NCBI RefSeq assembly: GCF_916858675.1
Contig: NZ_CAKASM010000001.1
Location: forward strand, 248,001 to 312,000
DNA from: Sphingomonas sp. Leaf21
Lineage (GTDB): Bacteria; Pseudomonadota; Alphaproteobacteria; Sphingomonadales; Sphingomonadaceae
DNA: 64,000 bases
Direction of reading: 5' to 3'
Shown here: positions 1 through 9,912 of the stretch, piece by piece
Layout: every line of letters starts with the position of its first letter
Position numbering within the stretch: position 1 is the stretch's first letter
Notes under the pieces: model-generated
What the model was told of the DNA's origin: nothing
The model's input: the letters and a program-made list of their open reading frames with translations, nothing else
The model's database searches: none
Program-made: the position numbers and the translations under genes

Positions 1-793
1 TGATCGCATTGGCGAAATAGCGGACCAGATCCTCCGCCTCTTCCTCGATTTCGATATCGCTGTCGCGCAGCACGCGGAAGGTCGCGGCGCCGTTGACGAT
101 GTAGCCGGGGAACAACAGCCCGGAGAACCGGCGGAGGATCGTCTCGATGGCGACATAGCGCGCGCCCTCGCCCGGCAGGCGGACGAAGCGCGGCATGGTC
201 GCGGGAATCATCACCAGCTCGCGGATCGGCGCCTTGTCCGATACGCGGGTCAGGTCGAAGATCATCGACAGCCCCTTGTTCGGAATGAACGGAAAGGGAT
301 GCGCCGGGTCGAGTGCCTGCGGGGTCAGGATCGGAAAGATCTGATCGCGGACATGCGTCTCCAGAAAGGCGCTTGCCTCCTGATCGATCGCGTCGCGGCG
401 CAGGACGAAAATGCCCGCCTCGTCCAGCAGGACGCGCAGGTCGCCCCAGACTTCCTGCTGGCTGGCCATCAGGCGATCCGCCTCGGCGACGATCCCGCTC
501 AACTGCTGCGCCGGGGTCAGTCCGTCGACCGAGCGCTGCTCGACATCCTGCGCCTGCTGACCCTTGAGCCCCGCGACGCGGACCATGAAGAATTCGTCGA
601 GGTTCGAACCCGAGATCGACAGGAAGCGCAGCCGCTCGAGCAGCGGATGCGCGCTGTTGCACGCTTCCTCGAGCACGCGGCGATTGAAGGCGAGCCAGGA
701 CAGCTCTCGATTGAAGTACCGCCCGTTCGGCTCGGCCGCAAAATGGTCGTCGTCCGGTTCGGACATTTGCGCGATATGGGCGGGACGGGTCAT
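1..793 (-). CDS. ppk1: Polyphosphate kinase 1, N-terminal part (cut by window edge)
   Basis: PPK1 reversibly makes inorganic polyphosphate from ATP. About 264 N-terminal residues are visible. They include the family's N-terminal helical domain with the segment YFNRELSWLAFNRRVLEEA near residue 26 and SISGSNLDEFFMVRVAGL near residue 58, both hallmarks of PPK1. The catalytic histidines lie beyond the left edge and cannot be checked. The chosen ATG gives a short acidic leader before the conserved YFNRELSW. The upstream neighbour is hda, ending 16 nt before this start on the same strand, an arrangement common in sphingomonads and compatible with one transcript. Confidence 0.95.
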   Translation of the reverse strand, partial: MTRPAHIAQMSEPDDDHFAAEPNGRYFNRELSWLAFNRRVLEEACNSAHPLLERLRFLSISGSNLDEFFMVRVAGLKGQQAQDVEQRSVDGLTPAQQLSGIVAEADRLMASQQEVWGDLRVLLDEAGIFVLRRDAIDQEASAFLETHVRDQIFPILTPQALDPAHPFPFIPNKGLSMIFDLTRVSDKAPIRELVMIPATMPRFVRLPGEGARYVAIETILRRFSGLLFPGYIVNGAATFRVLRDSDIEIEEEAEDLVRYFANAI

Positions 794-809
794 GTTTACT
801 CGCTTGCGC

Positions 810-1418
810 TTAGGGCTCGGCGATGAGGCCTGCCGCGGTCAGTGTGGATCGTGCCAGGGGAATGGACAAGCGCGCACGCCGTTCCATCGCCCCCTGATCC
901 AGCATATCCACCGCGCGGATGACAGAAAGGTGACTACGCTCGATGCGAAGCGTCAGCCACTCGATCAGATCGGGACGGGCATCCAGGCCGCGCCGCTGGA
1001 ACAACAGCTCGAACAAGGCCGCGACCAGTTCGTCATCGGGCGCGCCGATTGCCGCCAGGCTGCTATTGGCGAGCCTCGAGCGGAGGTCGGGCAGTTTGAC
1101 CTGCCAGCGTGGCGGCGGCGCGTCCGCGACGATCAGCAGCGGCCGCCGTTCGGCTTGCGCGGTGTTCCAGGCATGGAAGATCTGCACTTCGGGGACGCGC
1201 TCGGCGTCGTCGATGATCGTGCCGCCGCTGCGGGCGGCGAAAATGCGTGCGAGGAGCGACCGCCCCGACTTGCGCGGGCCGGTCAGGATCGCGGCCATGG
1301 TCGGCCAAGCCTCCCACTGGTCGAGCATCTTCGCCGCCATCCGATTCGAATCGGTCAGCAGGAACGCGTCTGATTTGGGATCCGCTGGCCATTCCAGCGG
1401 CAACGCCATCTGATTCAT
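810..1418 (-). CDS. hda: DnaA-related regulatory protein Hda (HdaA)
   Basis: This is a 202-residue protein related to the AAA+ core of DnaA. Hda proteins act with the sliding clamp to promote hydrolysis of DnaA-bound ATP and so limit re-initiation. The N-terminal MNQMALPLEW resembles the clamp-binding QL-LPL peptide of Hda. A degenerate Walker A (TGPRKSGRS) and a Walker B-like IIDDAERV follow, then a C-terminal sensor region. It is shorter than full DnaA because domains I, II and the DNA-binding IV are absent. It overlaps the upstream DUF2066-type gene by 4 nt (ATGA), so the two are probably translationally coupled. Confidence 0.85.
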   Translation of the reverse strand: MNQMALPLEWPADPKSDAFLLTDSNRMAAKMLDQWEAWPTMAAILTGPRKSGRSLLARIFAARSGGTIIDDAERVPEVQIFHAWNTAQAERRPLLIVADAPPPRWQVKLPDLRSRLANSSLAAIGAPDDELVAALFELLFQRRGLDARPDLIEWLTLRIERSHLSVIRAVDMLDQGAMERRARLSIPLARSTLTAAGLIAEP

Positions 1419-2677
1419 CCGGTCGTCGCATTATCCGAAGGGGGAGTGGCCGCTGGCGCCGCAGCCGCCGCGCGCCGGATGCGCAAGGTCGTACCCGCGC
1501 CGGACACCTGGAAGCCGCGTTGCTCCAGCGCGCGGCGAAGCTGCTCGGGATCGCCGTCGAAGGTGACCGCCATCAGCGACACGCCGCCGAGCGCAAGGCT
1601 GGTCGTCCCTGCGCGAACCACGCCGGGTATCGAGCGAACGAGGCTCTCGGCATTGGCGACGGCGCTGGCGCTCGGCGCATCATATTGCAGCGTTAGCGCG
1701 ATGCCCGCGCCGGTCGAAGCGATCGCCGAGTCGAGCCCCGCGATCGGCTCCTCGCCAGGCGTCGTGTCGTCGATCACCGTTTCCTCGGGCTTGGGCGGTG
1801 GGTTCAGCGTCGCGTCGGGATGCAGCATCCCGCTGGCCAGTGCCTTCTGGTAAAGCCCGTCCAGTCGCCCGACGCCCGTGTCGAGCAGCTGGTTGATGCC
1901 GTCGGTACTGCCGACACGCAGCGTTACCGTGCCGAGTAGCGTATTGTCGGGCCCGTGGCGCGCCTCGAACACACCGATCACCGGTCCGCCCGGCCATTGC
2001 CGATAAAGATGGACGACGGGGATCAGGATATCCGACGCGCCATATTGATCGAGAATGGTGCGCCACCATCCGCGCGAACGCCGCCCGATCTGTCCGGCGT
2101 TCAGCAGCAGAGGGTCGGTCCCGGTGCCGGACGGCCGGATATAGTCGATGGCGCTGCTGCCGGTCCGGAAGCGCGCCCATGCCTGTTGCCAGGGCGTGCG
2201 CGCCTCGAACATCTGCGACACGCCGCCAGAAACCTGCAGCGGCATGACGAGCATCGGCGGTGAACGATCGGCATAGGCGCTGACGCCCAGCACCCCCGCC
2301 GCGCGCGTTCGATCGAACAGAACGCCGAGCCGCGCGACATAGCGATTCGGGCCGATCTGTTCGTTTTCGACCACGAGGCCACTCACGAGCGAATCGAGCA
2401 GGCCATCCGAAGCCGCCATGCCGCCCCGCCCGACGCGCTGGGCGAGCACGGCCCAGGCCTTGCGCTGCGCGATGCGCCAGCCGCCCAGCCGCGCCGCCTC
2501 CGCCGTCTTGCCGGAGATGTCGACCGCGACCCCCGTCACCTCATAGGCGCCGCCATTGTCGATCGGTGTGACGCCGCGCGCGGGCCCATCGATCTGGGCG
2601 AGCACGGCCCCGCCCCCGAGGCCTAGGCCGGTCAGAGCGGCCAGACCGAACATTACGGAGGGCAATCGCAAACGCAT
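1415..2677 (-). CDS. DUF2066-like exported protein
   Basis: A 420-residue protein with an N-terminal signal or anchor (MRLRLPSVMFGLAALTGLG, then GAVLAQ). The body resembles the DUF2066 proteins found next to hda in sphingomonads and other proteobacteria, and no enzymatic motif stands out. A central region (about 95-290) is followed by a proline-rich acidic linker and a C-terminal ferredoxin-like or BON-like segment ending in an alanine-rich tail. I chose ATG 2677 because a longer frame adds 19 residues before the hydrophobic signal. It is divergent from purM with a 59-nt gap and overlaps hda by 4 nt. Its function is unknown; a periplasmic role is inferred. Confidence 0.6.
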   Translation of the reverse strand: MRLRLPSVMFGLAALTGLGLGGGAVLAQIDGPARGVTPIDNGGAYEVTGVAVDISGKTAEAARLGGWRIAQRKAWAVLAQRVGRGGMAASDGLLDSLVSGLVVENEQIGPNRYVARLGVLFDRTRAAGVLGVSAYADRSPPMLVMPLQVSGGVSQMFEARTPWQQAWARFRTGSSAIDYIRPSGTGTDPLLLNAGQIGRRSRGWWRTILDQYGASDILIPVVHLYRQWPGGPVIGVFEARHGPDNTLLGTVTLRVGSTDGINQLLDTGVGRLDGLYQKALASGMLHPDATLNPPPKPEETVIDDTTPGEEPIAGLDSAIASTGAGIALTLQYDAPSASAVANAESLVRSIPGVVRAGTTSLALGGVSLMAVTFDGDPEQLRRALEQRGFQVSGAGTTLRIRRAAAAAPAATPPSDNATTG

Positions 2678-2736
2678 CGCGGTCTTTTGGCGAAGCAGAC
2701 GTGGAAATCCAAGCGCGATATAGCTAACGGGCAAAC

Positions 2737-3870
2737 ATGACCGACCACAGCACGCCGTCCGCCGCCCCGTCGCCCGCCACGTCCGGCACGTCCTACACCT
2801 ATGCCGATGCCGGGGTTTCGATCGCCGCAGGCAATGCGCTGGTCCGCGCGATCGGTCCGCTGGCGAAGTCGACGCGGCGGCCGGGTGCCGATGCCGATCT
2901 GGGCGGCTTTGGCGGCTTCTTCGACCTGAAGGCTGCGGGCTTCACCGATCCCTTGATCGTCGCGGCCAATGACGGTGTCGGCACCAAGCTGAAGCTCGCG
3001 ATCGAACATGACCGTCACGACGGCGTCGGCATCGACCTCGTCGCGATGTGCGCCAACGACCTGGTCGTGCAGGGCGCGGAGCCGCTGTTCTTCCTCGACT
3101 ATTACGCGACCGCCAAGCTGGAAGGCGATGTGCCCGAGCGCGTGATCGCCTCGATCGCGGAGGGGTGCCGGATCGCGGGCTGTGCGCTGATCGGTGGCGA
3201 GACCGCCGAGATGCCCGGCATGTATGCACCCGGCGACTATGACCTGGCGGGGTTCTGCGTCGGCGCGGTCGAGCGGACACAGGTACTGACCGGCGCGACC
3301 ATAGCGGATGGCGACGTGATCCTCGGCCTGGCCTCGTCCGGCGTGCATTCGAACGGCTTCTCGCTCGTCCGGCGGCTGGCGGCGGACAAGGGCTGGAAGC
3401 TCGATCGCCCTGCCCTGTTCGACCAGGACCTACTGCTGATCGAGGCGCTCATGGCGCCGACACGCATTTATGTCCGGTCGCTGCTCCCGTCGGTCAAGGC
3501 TGGGACGATCAAGGGGTTGGCGCACATCACTGGTGGCGGCCTGCTAGAGAATATTCCTCGCGTGCTGCCCAAGGGCGTCCATGCCGTCGTGGACGCCGAT
3601 GGCTGGGAACAGCCCCGCCTGATGGCGTTCCTTCAGGCGCAGGGCGGGATCGAGCCGGAGGAAATGGCACGCACCTTCAACTGCGGAATCGGCATGGCGG
3701 TCATCGTCGCGGCCGACCAGGCGGAGGCGCTAGCGGACACGCTGCGCGCGGCGGGCGAGACGGTCGTGACGATCGGTCGCATCACGGCTGGCGAGCGCGG
3801 TTGTACCGTCACCGGTTCGGCGGGCACCTGGAGCGCCAGGGCCGACTGGACGGCGACCCATGCGGGCTGA
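2737..3870 (+). CDS. purM: Phosphoribosylformylglycinamidine cyclo-ligase
   Basis: PurM (AIR synthetase) closes the imidazole ring of 5-aminoimidazole ribonucleotide in purine synthesis, using ATP. The 377-residue protein has the family landmarks: [12 protein letters not shown] near the start, then [21 protein letters not shown], the loop [12 protein letters not shown] and [16 protein letters not shown], and the C-terminal [14 protein letters not shown]. It carries about 20 extra low-complexity residues at the N-terminus ([14 protein letters not shown]) compared with a typical 345-residue PurM. purN starts inside its last 11 nt, so the two consecutive-pathway enzymes are coupled. Confidence 0.97.
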   Translation: MTDHSTPSAAPSPATSGTSYTYADAGVSIAAGNALVRAIGPLAKSTRRPGADADLGGFGGFFDLKAAGFTDPLIVAANDGVGTKLKLAIEHDRHDGVGIDLVAMCANDLVVQGAEPLFFLDYYATAKLEGDVPERVIASIAEGCRIAGCALIGGETAEMPGMYAPGDYDLAGFCVGAVERTQVLTGATIADGDVILGLASSGVHSNGFSLVRRLAADKGWKLDRPALFDQDLLLIEALMAPTRIYVRSLLPSVKAGTIKGLAHITGGGLLENIPRVLPKGVHAVVDADGWEQPRLMAFLQAQGGIEPEEMARTFNCGIGMAVIVAADQAEALADTLRAAGETVVTIGRITAGERGCTVTGSAGTWSARADWTATHAG

Positions 3871-4438
3871 CGAGCCGGTGAAGGTCGGCATTCTGATCTC
3901 GGGACGCGGCTCGAACATGCAATCGCTCGTCGCCGCGGCCGAGCAGCCGGGCGCCGCCTATCAGGTGGCGATCATAGCCTCCGACAAGCCAGACGCCGCC
4001 GGTCTGCGCTGGGCCGCGGAGCAGGGAATTGCGACCTTCGCGCTTTCGCCCAAGGGCATCGGCAAGGCCGCCTATGAAGCCGCAGTCGATACCGCGCTGC
4101 GTGAAGCGGGGGTCGAGATTATCGCGCTGGCGGGCTATATGCGGCTGCTGTCGGGCGATTTCGTCGGCCGGTGGCGCGGGCGGATCGTCAACATCCATCC
4201 GTCGCTGCTGCCGCTTTACAAGGGGCTCGACACGCATGCGCGCGCAATCGCGGCGGGTGATGCCGAAGCCGGGTGCTCGGTCCATATCGTGACCGAAGAG
4301 CTCGACGATGGCGATGTGCTCGGCCAGGCGCGCGTGCCGATCCTGCCCGGTGACGACGCCGACGCCCTTGCGGCGCGGGTGCTGGTCGAGGAGCATCGCC
4401 TGTATCCGAAGATCCTGACGGAGTTTGTGCGTCGATGA
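3860..4438 (+). CDS. purN: Phosphoribosylglycinamide formyltransferase
   Basis: PurN transfers a formyl group from 10-formyl-tetrahydrofolate to GAR in de novo purine synthesis. The 192 residues show [15 protein letters not shown] at the start (phosphate-binding loop), the LAGYMRLL segment, the catalytic [20 protein letters not shown] block with Asn and His, and the [13 protein letters not shown] region with the catalytic Asp. Length is normal. It overlaps purM by 11 nt and the next small gene by 4 nt. Confidence 0.97.
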   Translation: MRADEPVKVGILISGRGSNMQSLVAAAEQPGAAYQVAIIASDKPDAAGLRWAAEQGIATFALSPKGIGKAAYEAAVDTALREAGVEIIALAGYMRLLSGDFVGRWRGRIVNIHPSLLPLYKGLDTHARAIAAGDAEAGCSVHIVTEELDDGDVLGQARVPILPGDDADALAARVLVEEHRLYPKILTEFVRR

Positions 4439-4722
4439 CCGATTACCTGAGCCGTATCCGCGACATCGCCATGCTGTTGCCCGGCACGACCGAAGATGTG
4501 GGCGAGCGCGAAACCCGCTTCCTGGTCGAGGGGGAGGCATTTGCCCGGCTCTCGGGCGACGGCGCCCTGTTGCAGGTCTGCACGGCGGACCCGAGCAACG
4601 AGCCGTGCTGGGCCGACATTCCGCTCGGCGACGCGACCGACTGGACGCTGGTTGAGGATCGGGTCGCGCGGAGCTGGGAACTGGTGGCTCCGACCGCGCT
4701 GCTGGAGGCGGGCGGGCGATGA
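4435..4722 (+). CDS. Small YjbR/MmcQ-like protein
   Basis: A 95-residue soluble protein whose pattern, LSRIRDIAMLLPGTTEDVGERETRF with later acidic stretches and a C-terminal VARSWELVAPTALLEAG, resembles the MmcQ/YjbR (CyaY-like fold) family, whose members are often small and of unknown role. No catalytic motif is visible. It starts in a 4-nt overlap with purN and overlaps the next gene by 4 nt, so it is part of a purM-purN-led transcript. The family assignment is tentative. Confidence 0.6.
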   Translation: MTDYLSRIRDIAMLLPGTTEDVGERETRFLVEGEAFARLSGDGALLQVCTADPSNEPCWADIPLGDATDWTLVEDRVARSWELVAPTALLEAGGR

Positions 4723-5318
4723 GCGGTTCGGCAGGCGACGAGGCTGCCGATCGCGCCAAGTCCCGGCGACGCCTGCTGACGCTGGCCGAGTTCGTCGCCG
4801 TCGCTGGGCTGTGCGTGGCGGCGCTGACACTGTACCTCAACTGGTCGCAGCAGCGCAGCGATGCCGCCGACCGTGCGGCCACCGCCAATGCCCAGCGCAG
4901 CGAGCGCGCGCGGCTCGACCTGACCGCGACCGCCGAAGGCGATGGCCGTCGCCTGGCGCTGCGCGATCCCAATCACGATCTGCAAGAGGTCTCGATCGTC
5001 TTCCCGACGAAATCGGGCATCGGTCGACAGGTGCCGGTCGGTGATCCGGTGATCGAGGCCGAGCCGATCGTCAAGCCGATCCTCGCCATGACCGACGGTG
5101 AAGCCGACACGAAGGAGGGCCGCCTGCCGGTGCTGATCACCACCCGCTATTGGGATGGAGACACCGCGCGAACCGCAACGGGCCTGTACGATGTGATCTG
5201 GAGCACGCATGGCCGCTGGCTGCGTGGGCGGACGCTTCGACTGGAAGGCCTGCGGCTCAAGGATCGCAACGGCACGACCGCCAAGCTCGACGCCGCATGG
5301 GCCGCGATCAAACGCTAA
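4719..5318 (+). CDS. Single-pass membrane protein of unknown function
   Basis: A 199-residue protein with a short basic N-terminus, one membrane segment at about residues 21-42 (LAEFVAVAGLCVAALTLYL) and a probably periplasmic domain rich in charged residues. An Ala/Arg-rich, potentially coiled-coil stretch follows the membrane segment. I recognise no family. It is the last gene of the purM-purN run and converges on the GNAT gene, overlapping it by 4 nt at the 3' ends. Confidence 0.6.
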   Translation: MSGSAGDEAADRAKSRRRLLTLAEFVAVAGLCVAALTLYLNWSQQRSDAADRAATANAQRSERARLDLTATAEGDGRRLALRDPNHDLQEVSIVFPTKSGIGRQVPVGDPVIEAEPIVKPILAMTDGEADTKEGRLPVLITTRYWDGDTARTATGLYDVIWSTHGRWLRGRTLRLEGLRLKDRNGTTAKLDAAWAAIKR

Positions 5319-5833
5319 AGCGGGCGTGCGTAGATCACGTCGTCATAGATCGTGTCGCCGACCCGAAACTGACGCGTACCCGCCAACTCAAAGCCCTCGC
5401 GTTCGTAAAAGGCGCGGGCCCGCAGGTTGATGCCCAATACCCCCAGCAATATGCGGCGTGCGCCGAGCGCTTTCGCGTCATCGATCGCTCGGGTCATCAG
5501 CGCGTGGCCCAATCCCGTTCCCTGCGCCAGCGACAGCGCATAGATGCGGCGCAGTTCGATATCGCGTTCGTCGGTTTCGATCGGCAGATCGGGTGGCAGC
5601 AGCAGGGTATAGCCGACCGGCGCGGCGCCGTCGGGATGCTCGGCCAGGGTGGCGACGCAGGATGGATCGCCGATCCATGCGTCGAACTTGGCGGGTGCAC
5701 TATTGACGTTGCAGTGGCGCACCATGTCGGGACCGCTGATGGTCCCGGCAAAGGTCTCGAGGAAGGTCGCGGCCGCGACGAGCGACAGGGCGGGCGCGTC
5801 GCCCGATACCGCCCGTCGCAGCCGCCATTCCAT
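5315..5833 (-). CDS. GNAT-family N-acetyltransferase
   Basis: A 172-residue acetyl-CoA-dependent acetyltransferase. The acetyl-CoA pyrophosphate-binding motif A appears as LAQGTGLGHALM (Q-x-x-G-x-G), preceded by the beta-strand ELRRIYALS and followed by a C-terminal RAFYEREGFELAG, which is typical of motif B. The N-terminal LRRAVSGDAPAL is the usual GNAT opening. The substrate cannot be told. Its start shares one base with the ndk stop (TGATG), so it is probably co-transcribed with ndk. Confidence 0.85.
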   Translation of the reverse strand: MEWRLRRAVSGDAPALSLVAAATFLETFAGTISGPDMVRHCNVNSAPAKFDAWIGDPSCVATLAEHPDGAAPVGYTLLLPPDLPIETDERDIELRRIYALSLAQGTGLGHALMTRAIDDAKALGARRILLGVLGINLRARAFYEREGFELAGTRQFRVGDTIYDDVIYARPL

Positions 5834-6255
5834 CAGCCGACGATTTCTTCCGGCTTGAAAAAGTAGGCGATCTCGATCGCCGCATTCTCATCCGAATCCG
5901 AACCATGGACGGTGTTGGCTTCGATCGACTCGGCCAGTTCCTTGCGGATCGTGCCCGGCTCGGCATTGGCGGGGTTGGTCGCGCCCATGATGTCGCGGTT
6001 GCGCTGCATCGCGTTCTCGCCCTCCAGCACCTGCACGACGACCGGGCCCGAAATCATGAACGTGACCAGATCGTTGAAGAAGGGACGCTCCTTATGGACC
6101 GCGTAGAAGCCTTCGGCCTGTTCGCGGGTCATCTGGATGCGCTTCGAGGCGACGACGCGCAGGCCGGCCTCCTCCAACATCTTGGTGACGGCGCCGGTCA
6201 GGTTGCGACGGGTCGCGTCGGGCTTGATGATCGAAAAGGTACGGTTCGCGGCCAT
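5833..6255 (-). CDS. ndk: Nucleoside diphosphate kinase
   Basis: NDK equilibrates NTPs and NDPs through a phosphohistidine. The 140-residue protein has [14 protein letters not shown] at the N-terminus, [18 protein letters not shown] in the middle and the active-site block [17 protein letters not shown] with the phosphorylated His. I chose ATG 6255 (MAANRTFS) rather than an ATG 9 nt upstream because it matches the usual NDK length and start. It leads the ndk-GNAT transcript. Confidence 0.97.
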   Translation of the reverse strand: MAANRTFSIIKPDATRRNLTGAVTKMLEEAGLRVVASKRIQMTREQAEGFYAVHKERPFFNDLVTFMISGPVVVQVLEGENAMQRNRDIMGATNPANAEPGTIRKELAESIEANTVHGSDSDENAAIEIAYFFKPEEIVG

Positions 6256-6507
6256 GATGGTCACGCAGCTCCTAGAATTGGGTTGGCTGGAAGTGGCGCC
6301 GCCCTAGTCGGGGCTCGGGCGCTTTGCAACGCCTTATGCAGCACCTGGCGTTCCGCATTGTAACGCAAGGCGGCCTTCCCCGCTGTCCCGAAACGGCTCA
6401 GGCAATCGCCCGTGCCATCAATGGGGTTGTCGTGCGAGGGCTCGCAGGGCTAGTCGCTCCGTCATAGCGGCCCGGATGGGCGCCTTCCACGGCACGGGGT
6501 TTGACGA

Positions 6508-7674
6508 ATGAAGATCGCTGTTTTCGGGCTCGGCTATGTCGGCATGTCGAACGCCGTGCTGCTGGCCCAGCATAATCAGGTCGTCGCGGTCGACATCTCG
6601 GCCGATCGCGTCGCCCAGGTGAATGCTCGCCGGTCGCCCATCATCGACGCCGAACTCGAGGACTTCCTCGCTCATCGCACGCTCGACCTGTCCGCCACGA
6701 CCGAGGCGGCGGACGCGTTGTCGGGTGCGGAATTCGTGATCATCGCGACGCCGACCAATTACGACGTCAAGACCGACAAGTTCATCACCAGCTCGGTCGA
6801 GGACGTGATCCGGCTTGCCAAGCGGCACGCACCCGACGCGACCATCGTCGTCAAGTCGACCATCCCGGTCGGCTTCGTCGACGATGTTCGTGCCCGTCTC
6901 GACACGCAGCAGGTGATCTTCAGCCCCGAATTCCTGCGCGAGGGGCGCGCGCTCTACGACAATCTCAATCCGTCGCGGATCATCGTCGGCGAGCGGTCCG
7001 AGCGCGCCCGTATCTTCGCGGATCTCCTGCTCCAGGGGGCCGAGAAAAAGGACGCGCCCGTGCTCTTCACCGATGCGCGCGAGGCGGAGGCGATCAAGCT
7101 GTTCGCCAATACCTATCTCGCGATGCGGGTCGCCTTCTTCAACGAACTGGACAGCTACGCCATCGCGGGCGGCATGGATACGCGCCAGATCATCGAGGGC
7201 GTCGGTCTCGATCCGCGTGTGGGCACGCACTATAACAATCCCAGCTTCGGCTATGGTGGCTATTGCCTGCCCAAGGATACCAAGCAGCTTCTGGCCAACT
7301 ATTCCGACGTGCCACAGAATCTGATCCGGGCGATCGTCGACGCGAACCGCACGCGCAAGGACTTCCTGGCCGACCAGATCATCGCACGCGCGCCGCGTCG
7401 GATGGGGGTCTATCGGCTGACGATGAAGGCGGGATCGGACAATTTCCGCCAGTCGTCGATCCAGGGCATCATGAAGCGCGTGAAGGCGAAGGGTATCGAG
7501 GTCGTCGTCTACGAACCGACGCTCGAGGACGATCACTTCTTCGGTTCGCGCGTCGTGCGCGACCTCGTCGCCTTCAAGGCGGAATGCGATGTCATCATCG
7601 CCAATCGCAACGCGCCCGAACTCGCGGACTGCGCCGAAAAGGTCTTCACCCGCGACATTTTCGGCTCCGACTAA
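6508..7674 (+). CDS. ugd: UDP-glucose 6-dehydrogenase / nucleotide-sugar dehydrogenase
   Basis: This enzyme oxidises UDP-glucose (or a related nucleotide sugar) twice to the uronic acid with NAD, supplying surface polysaccharides. The 388 residues include the Rossmann motif GLGYVG at residues 7-12, [21 protein letters not shown], and the active-site block [14 protein letters not shown] with the catalytic Cys. It is shorter than many Ugd proteins (about 430) but close to the E. coli length. It stands alone, with a 252-nt gap upstream and a strong hairpin just after its stop. UDP-glucuronate is the likely product but other nucleotide sugars are possible. Confidence 0.9.
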   Translation: MKIAVFGLGYVGMSNAVLLAQHNQVVAVDISADRVAQVNARRSPIIDAELEDFLAHRTLDLSATTEAADALSGAEFVIIATPTNYDVKTDKFITSSVEDVIRLAKRHAPDATIVVKSTIPVGFVDDVRARLDTQQVIFSPEFLREGRALYDNLNPSRIIVGERSERARIFADLLLQGAEKKDAPVLFTDAREAEAIKLFANTYLAMRVAFFNELDSYAIAGGMDTRQIIEGVGLDPRVGTHYNNPSFGYGGYCLPKDTKQLLANYSDVPQNLIRAIVDANRTRKDFLADQIIARAPRRMGVYRLTMKAGSDNFRQSSIQGIMKRVKAKGIEVVVYEPTLEDDHFFGSRVVRDLVAFKAECDVIIANRNAPELADCAEKVFTRDIFGSD

Positions 7675-7692
7675 TCTCTCTGGACGACGACG

Positions 7693-7731
7693 CCCGCGAT
7701 CACGGCCAGCGCCGCTGGCCGTGATTGCGGG
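7693..7731 (+). terminator. Long hairpin after ugd, no T-tract
   Basis: A near-perfect 18-bp stem (CCCGCGATCACGGCCAGC against GCTGGCCGTGATTGCGGG, one G-U pair) with a 3-nt loop sits 18 nt after the ugd stop. No T-run follows, so it may be a weak terminator, a 3'-end stabiliser or part of a bidirectional structure between ugd and the receptor gene. Confidence 0.5.
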
Positions 7732-7807
7732 TGAACGGGAAGCCCGGTTGCAATGCGCGGCGCTCGATCTATGAGACGTTGCAACATACCAAATATTCGG
7801 AGCATCC

Positions 7808-9898
7808 ATGGCCGCCGCCCTTCCCCGCCGCTTGATATCGACCACAGCGATCGCCGCCGCGATCTTGTGGAGCGGTACGCCGGTGGCTGCCCAGTCCCAG
7901 GACGTCGAGGCCGGGGACGACATGGAGCGCAAGGGTGACATCGTCGTGCTGGGCACGCGAGGCAGGACCGATCGTACCTTGTCGTCCGATCCGGCGACGG
8001 AACGGATGTCGCAATCCAGCCGTTCGCTCGAGCGGGATGTGCTCCAGGCCGCCGGGACCTATCGCCTGAGCGACGCGCTGGAGCTCGTCAGCGGCTTCAG
8101 CCAGCAGAATAATCGGGGCGGCGTGCTCGACAATTTCGCGATCCGGGGCTTTCTCGGTACGCCGGACGGCGGCGCGGAATTCTATGTCGACGGCTTCGTC
8201 GCCAATCGCGGCATGGCGCCCCCGCGCGATCCCGCCACCGTTGAGCGGATCGAGGTGCTCAAGGGACCGGCCGGTGCCATATTCGGCGATATCGATCCCG
8301 GCGGGCGGGTGAACATCGTGTCCAAGGTCCCCGACTTCGCACCCGCCGCCCATGCGACCATAACCTATGGATCGTTCGATACCCGTCGCGCCGAAGTCGA
8401 CGCGACCGGCCCCTTGTCCGACACATTGGCCGCGCGGATCGTCGTGGCGGCGGAGGATAGCGACGGCTGGCGCGACACGGTGACGCTCCGCCGCCGCGTC
8501 GTGTCGCCGTCGATCACCTGGCGGCCGAGCGACGCGGTGCGCCTGACCTATCTGGCGGAATTCATGCAGTTCGATACGCCGTTCGATCGCGGCATTCCGG
8601 CGGTAGGCGACGATGCGAACGCCCTGCCCCGCTCCAACTATTATGGCGAACCGGCCAACGGGCTCACCCGTTTTCGCAACGAACGCCATCAAATGACGGG
8701 GCTGGTGCAGATCGGTGGCGGCTGGACCTTGAACGGGGGGATCGTCCTGCGGATCGGGTCGCTACGGGGATTTTCCGCCGACCAGTCGCGGATCGTCGGC
8801 ACGCAGGTCTGGCGGCAGCGGCGGTCGCGCGATTTCACCGTCGACGATCTTTCCGCCCGGCTGGAACTGGCCGGGGAATTGGGTCGGCACCGCGTCAGTC
8901 TGGGCATCAAGGGCTATCGGATGACCTATGGCGAGCGATGGATGCGCCGCAATCCCTCGGCCGAGTTTCCCTATGCCGTGGATCTCTACGATCCGGCTTT
9001 CAGCTATGGCGGAGCCGCCGCGCCGCTGCTGCCATTCACCAATAACGACGAGCGTCGATGGGCGGGCACGGTCTATGTCCAGGATATGTGGGCGGTCACG
9101 GAGCGACTGACCCTCGTCGGTGGGGCGCGCGTGGATCCCTATCGCCAGACCATCGTCAACAACCGGACGGGCAGCGTCGGGCGGATCGTAAAACAGCCAG
9201 TCAAATTCCGTGCGGGCGGCCGCTACGCGATGGACGAGCATATCTCCGTCCATGCCAATTGGGGCGAGTCCTTCCTGTTGAACTCGGGCACGGGTCGCAC
9301 GGGCGAGGGCTTCCAGCCGGAGGAGGCGCGCGGCCTGGAGGTCGGCCTTGCCGGTCGATGGGCTGGGCTCGACGTCGGACTGACCTGGTTCGACATCGCC
9401 AAGACCAACATCCTGACGACCGATCCGGTCGATCCAGCCTTCAACGCGCCGGTCGGGCGGCTGAACAGCCGCGGGATCGAGGCCGATGCGTCGCTCCGCC
9501 TCGGTCGCCGGTGGCAGGTGATTGCCAACTATAGCTGGGTAGACGCCCGCAACGACGACAGGAGCTTCGCGACCCCGGCGGTGCTCGGGGTGCCCAGGCA
9601 TTCGGGAACCGCGCTTGTCGTTCATCGACTGCCGGTCGGGGACCGCGAATGGCAGCTGAGCGGTGGCCTGGCCTATGTCGGCGATCGGGCCGGTTCGCTC
9701 GATGCCCGGCCTTTGGTATTGCCCGCCTATGTCAAGGCGAAGGCGGCGATCGAGGCGCCGGTCGCCGACCATCTTCGCCTGCGCCTCGAAGCCGACAATC
9801 TGTTCGACGCGCGCTATGCCGCCAGTTCGTACAGTCGGCTCTGGGTCTTCCCCGGCGCGCCGCGTACCGTGCGCGCGTCGCTCCGGGTGGATATCTAG
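7808..9898 (+). CDS. TonB-dependent siderophore-type receptor
   Basis: An outer-membrane receptor of 696 residues for energy-dependent import, probably of a ferric siderophore. A signal peptide (to about VAAQ, residue 28) precedes a TonB-box-like GDIVVLGTRG. The plug shows DNFAIRGFLG, YVDGF, VERIEVLKGPAGAIFGDIDPGGRVNIVSK (siderophore-receptor type), and a 22-strand-type barrel follows, ending in TVRASLRVDI with a C-terminal hydrophobic strand. I cannot name the ligand, and no clear Fur box is seen in the 133-nt upstream gap. The gene stands alone and converges on a membrane-protein gene. Confidence 0.9.
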   Translation: MAAALPRRLISTTAIAAAILWSGTPVAAQSQDVEAGDDMERKGDIVVLGTRGRTDRTLSSDPATERMSQSSRSLERDVLQAAGTYRLSDALELVSGFSQQNNRGGVLDNFAIRGFLGTPDGGAEFYVDGFVANRGMAPPRDPATVERIEVLKGPAGAIFGDIDPGGRVNIVSKVPDFAPAAHATITYGSFDTRRAEVDATGPLSDTLAARIVVAAEDSDGWRDTVTLRRRVVSPSITWRPSDAVRLTYLAEFMQFDTPFDRGIPAVGDDANALPRSNYYGEPANGLTRFRNERHQMTGLVQIGGGWTLNGGIVLRIGSLRGFSADQSRIVGTQVWRQRRSRDFTVDDLSARLELAGELGRHRVSLGIKGYRMTYGERWMRRNPSAEFPYAVDLYDPAFSYGGAAAPLLPFTNNDERRWAGTVYVQDMWAVTERLTLVGGARVDPYRQTIVNNRTGSVGRIVKQPVKFRAGGRYAMDEHISVHANWGESFLLNSGTGRTGEGFQPEEARGLEVGLAGRWAGLDVGLTWFDIAKTNILTTDPVDPAFNAPVGRLNSRGIEADASLRLGRRWQVIANYSWVDARNDDRSFATPAVLGVPRHSGTALVVHRLPVGDREWQLSGGLAYVGDRAGSLDARPLVLPAYVKAKAAIEAPVADHLRLRLEADNLFDARYAASSYSRLWVFPGAPRTVRASLRVDI

Positions 9899-9912
9899 GC
9901 TCCCGGACCGTG

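Noticed and set aside
7732..7807. Fur box before the siderophore-type receptor
   Set aside because: The AT-rich stretch near 7790 lacks a 19-bp dyad resembling a Fur or Irr site.
6418..7956. A 512-residue open frame opposite ugd
   Set aside because: Antisense to a clear dehydrogenase and spans the ugd hairpin; no recognisable domain.
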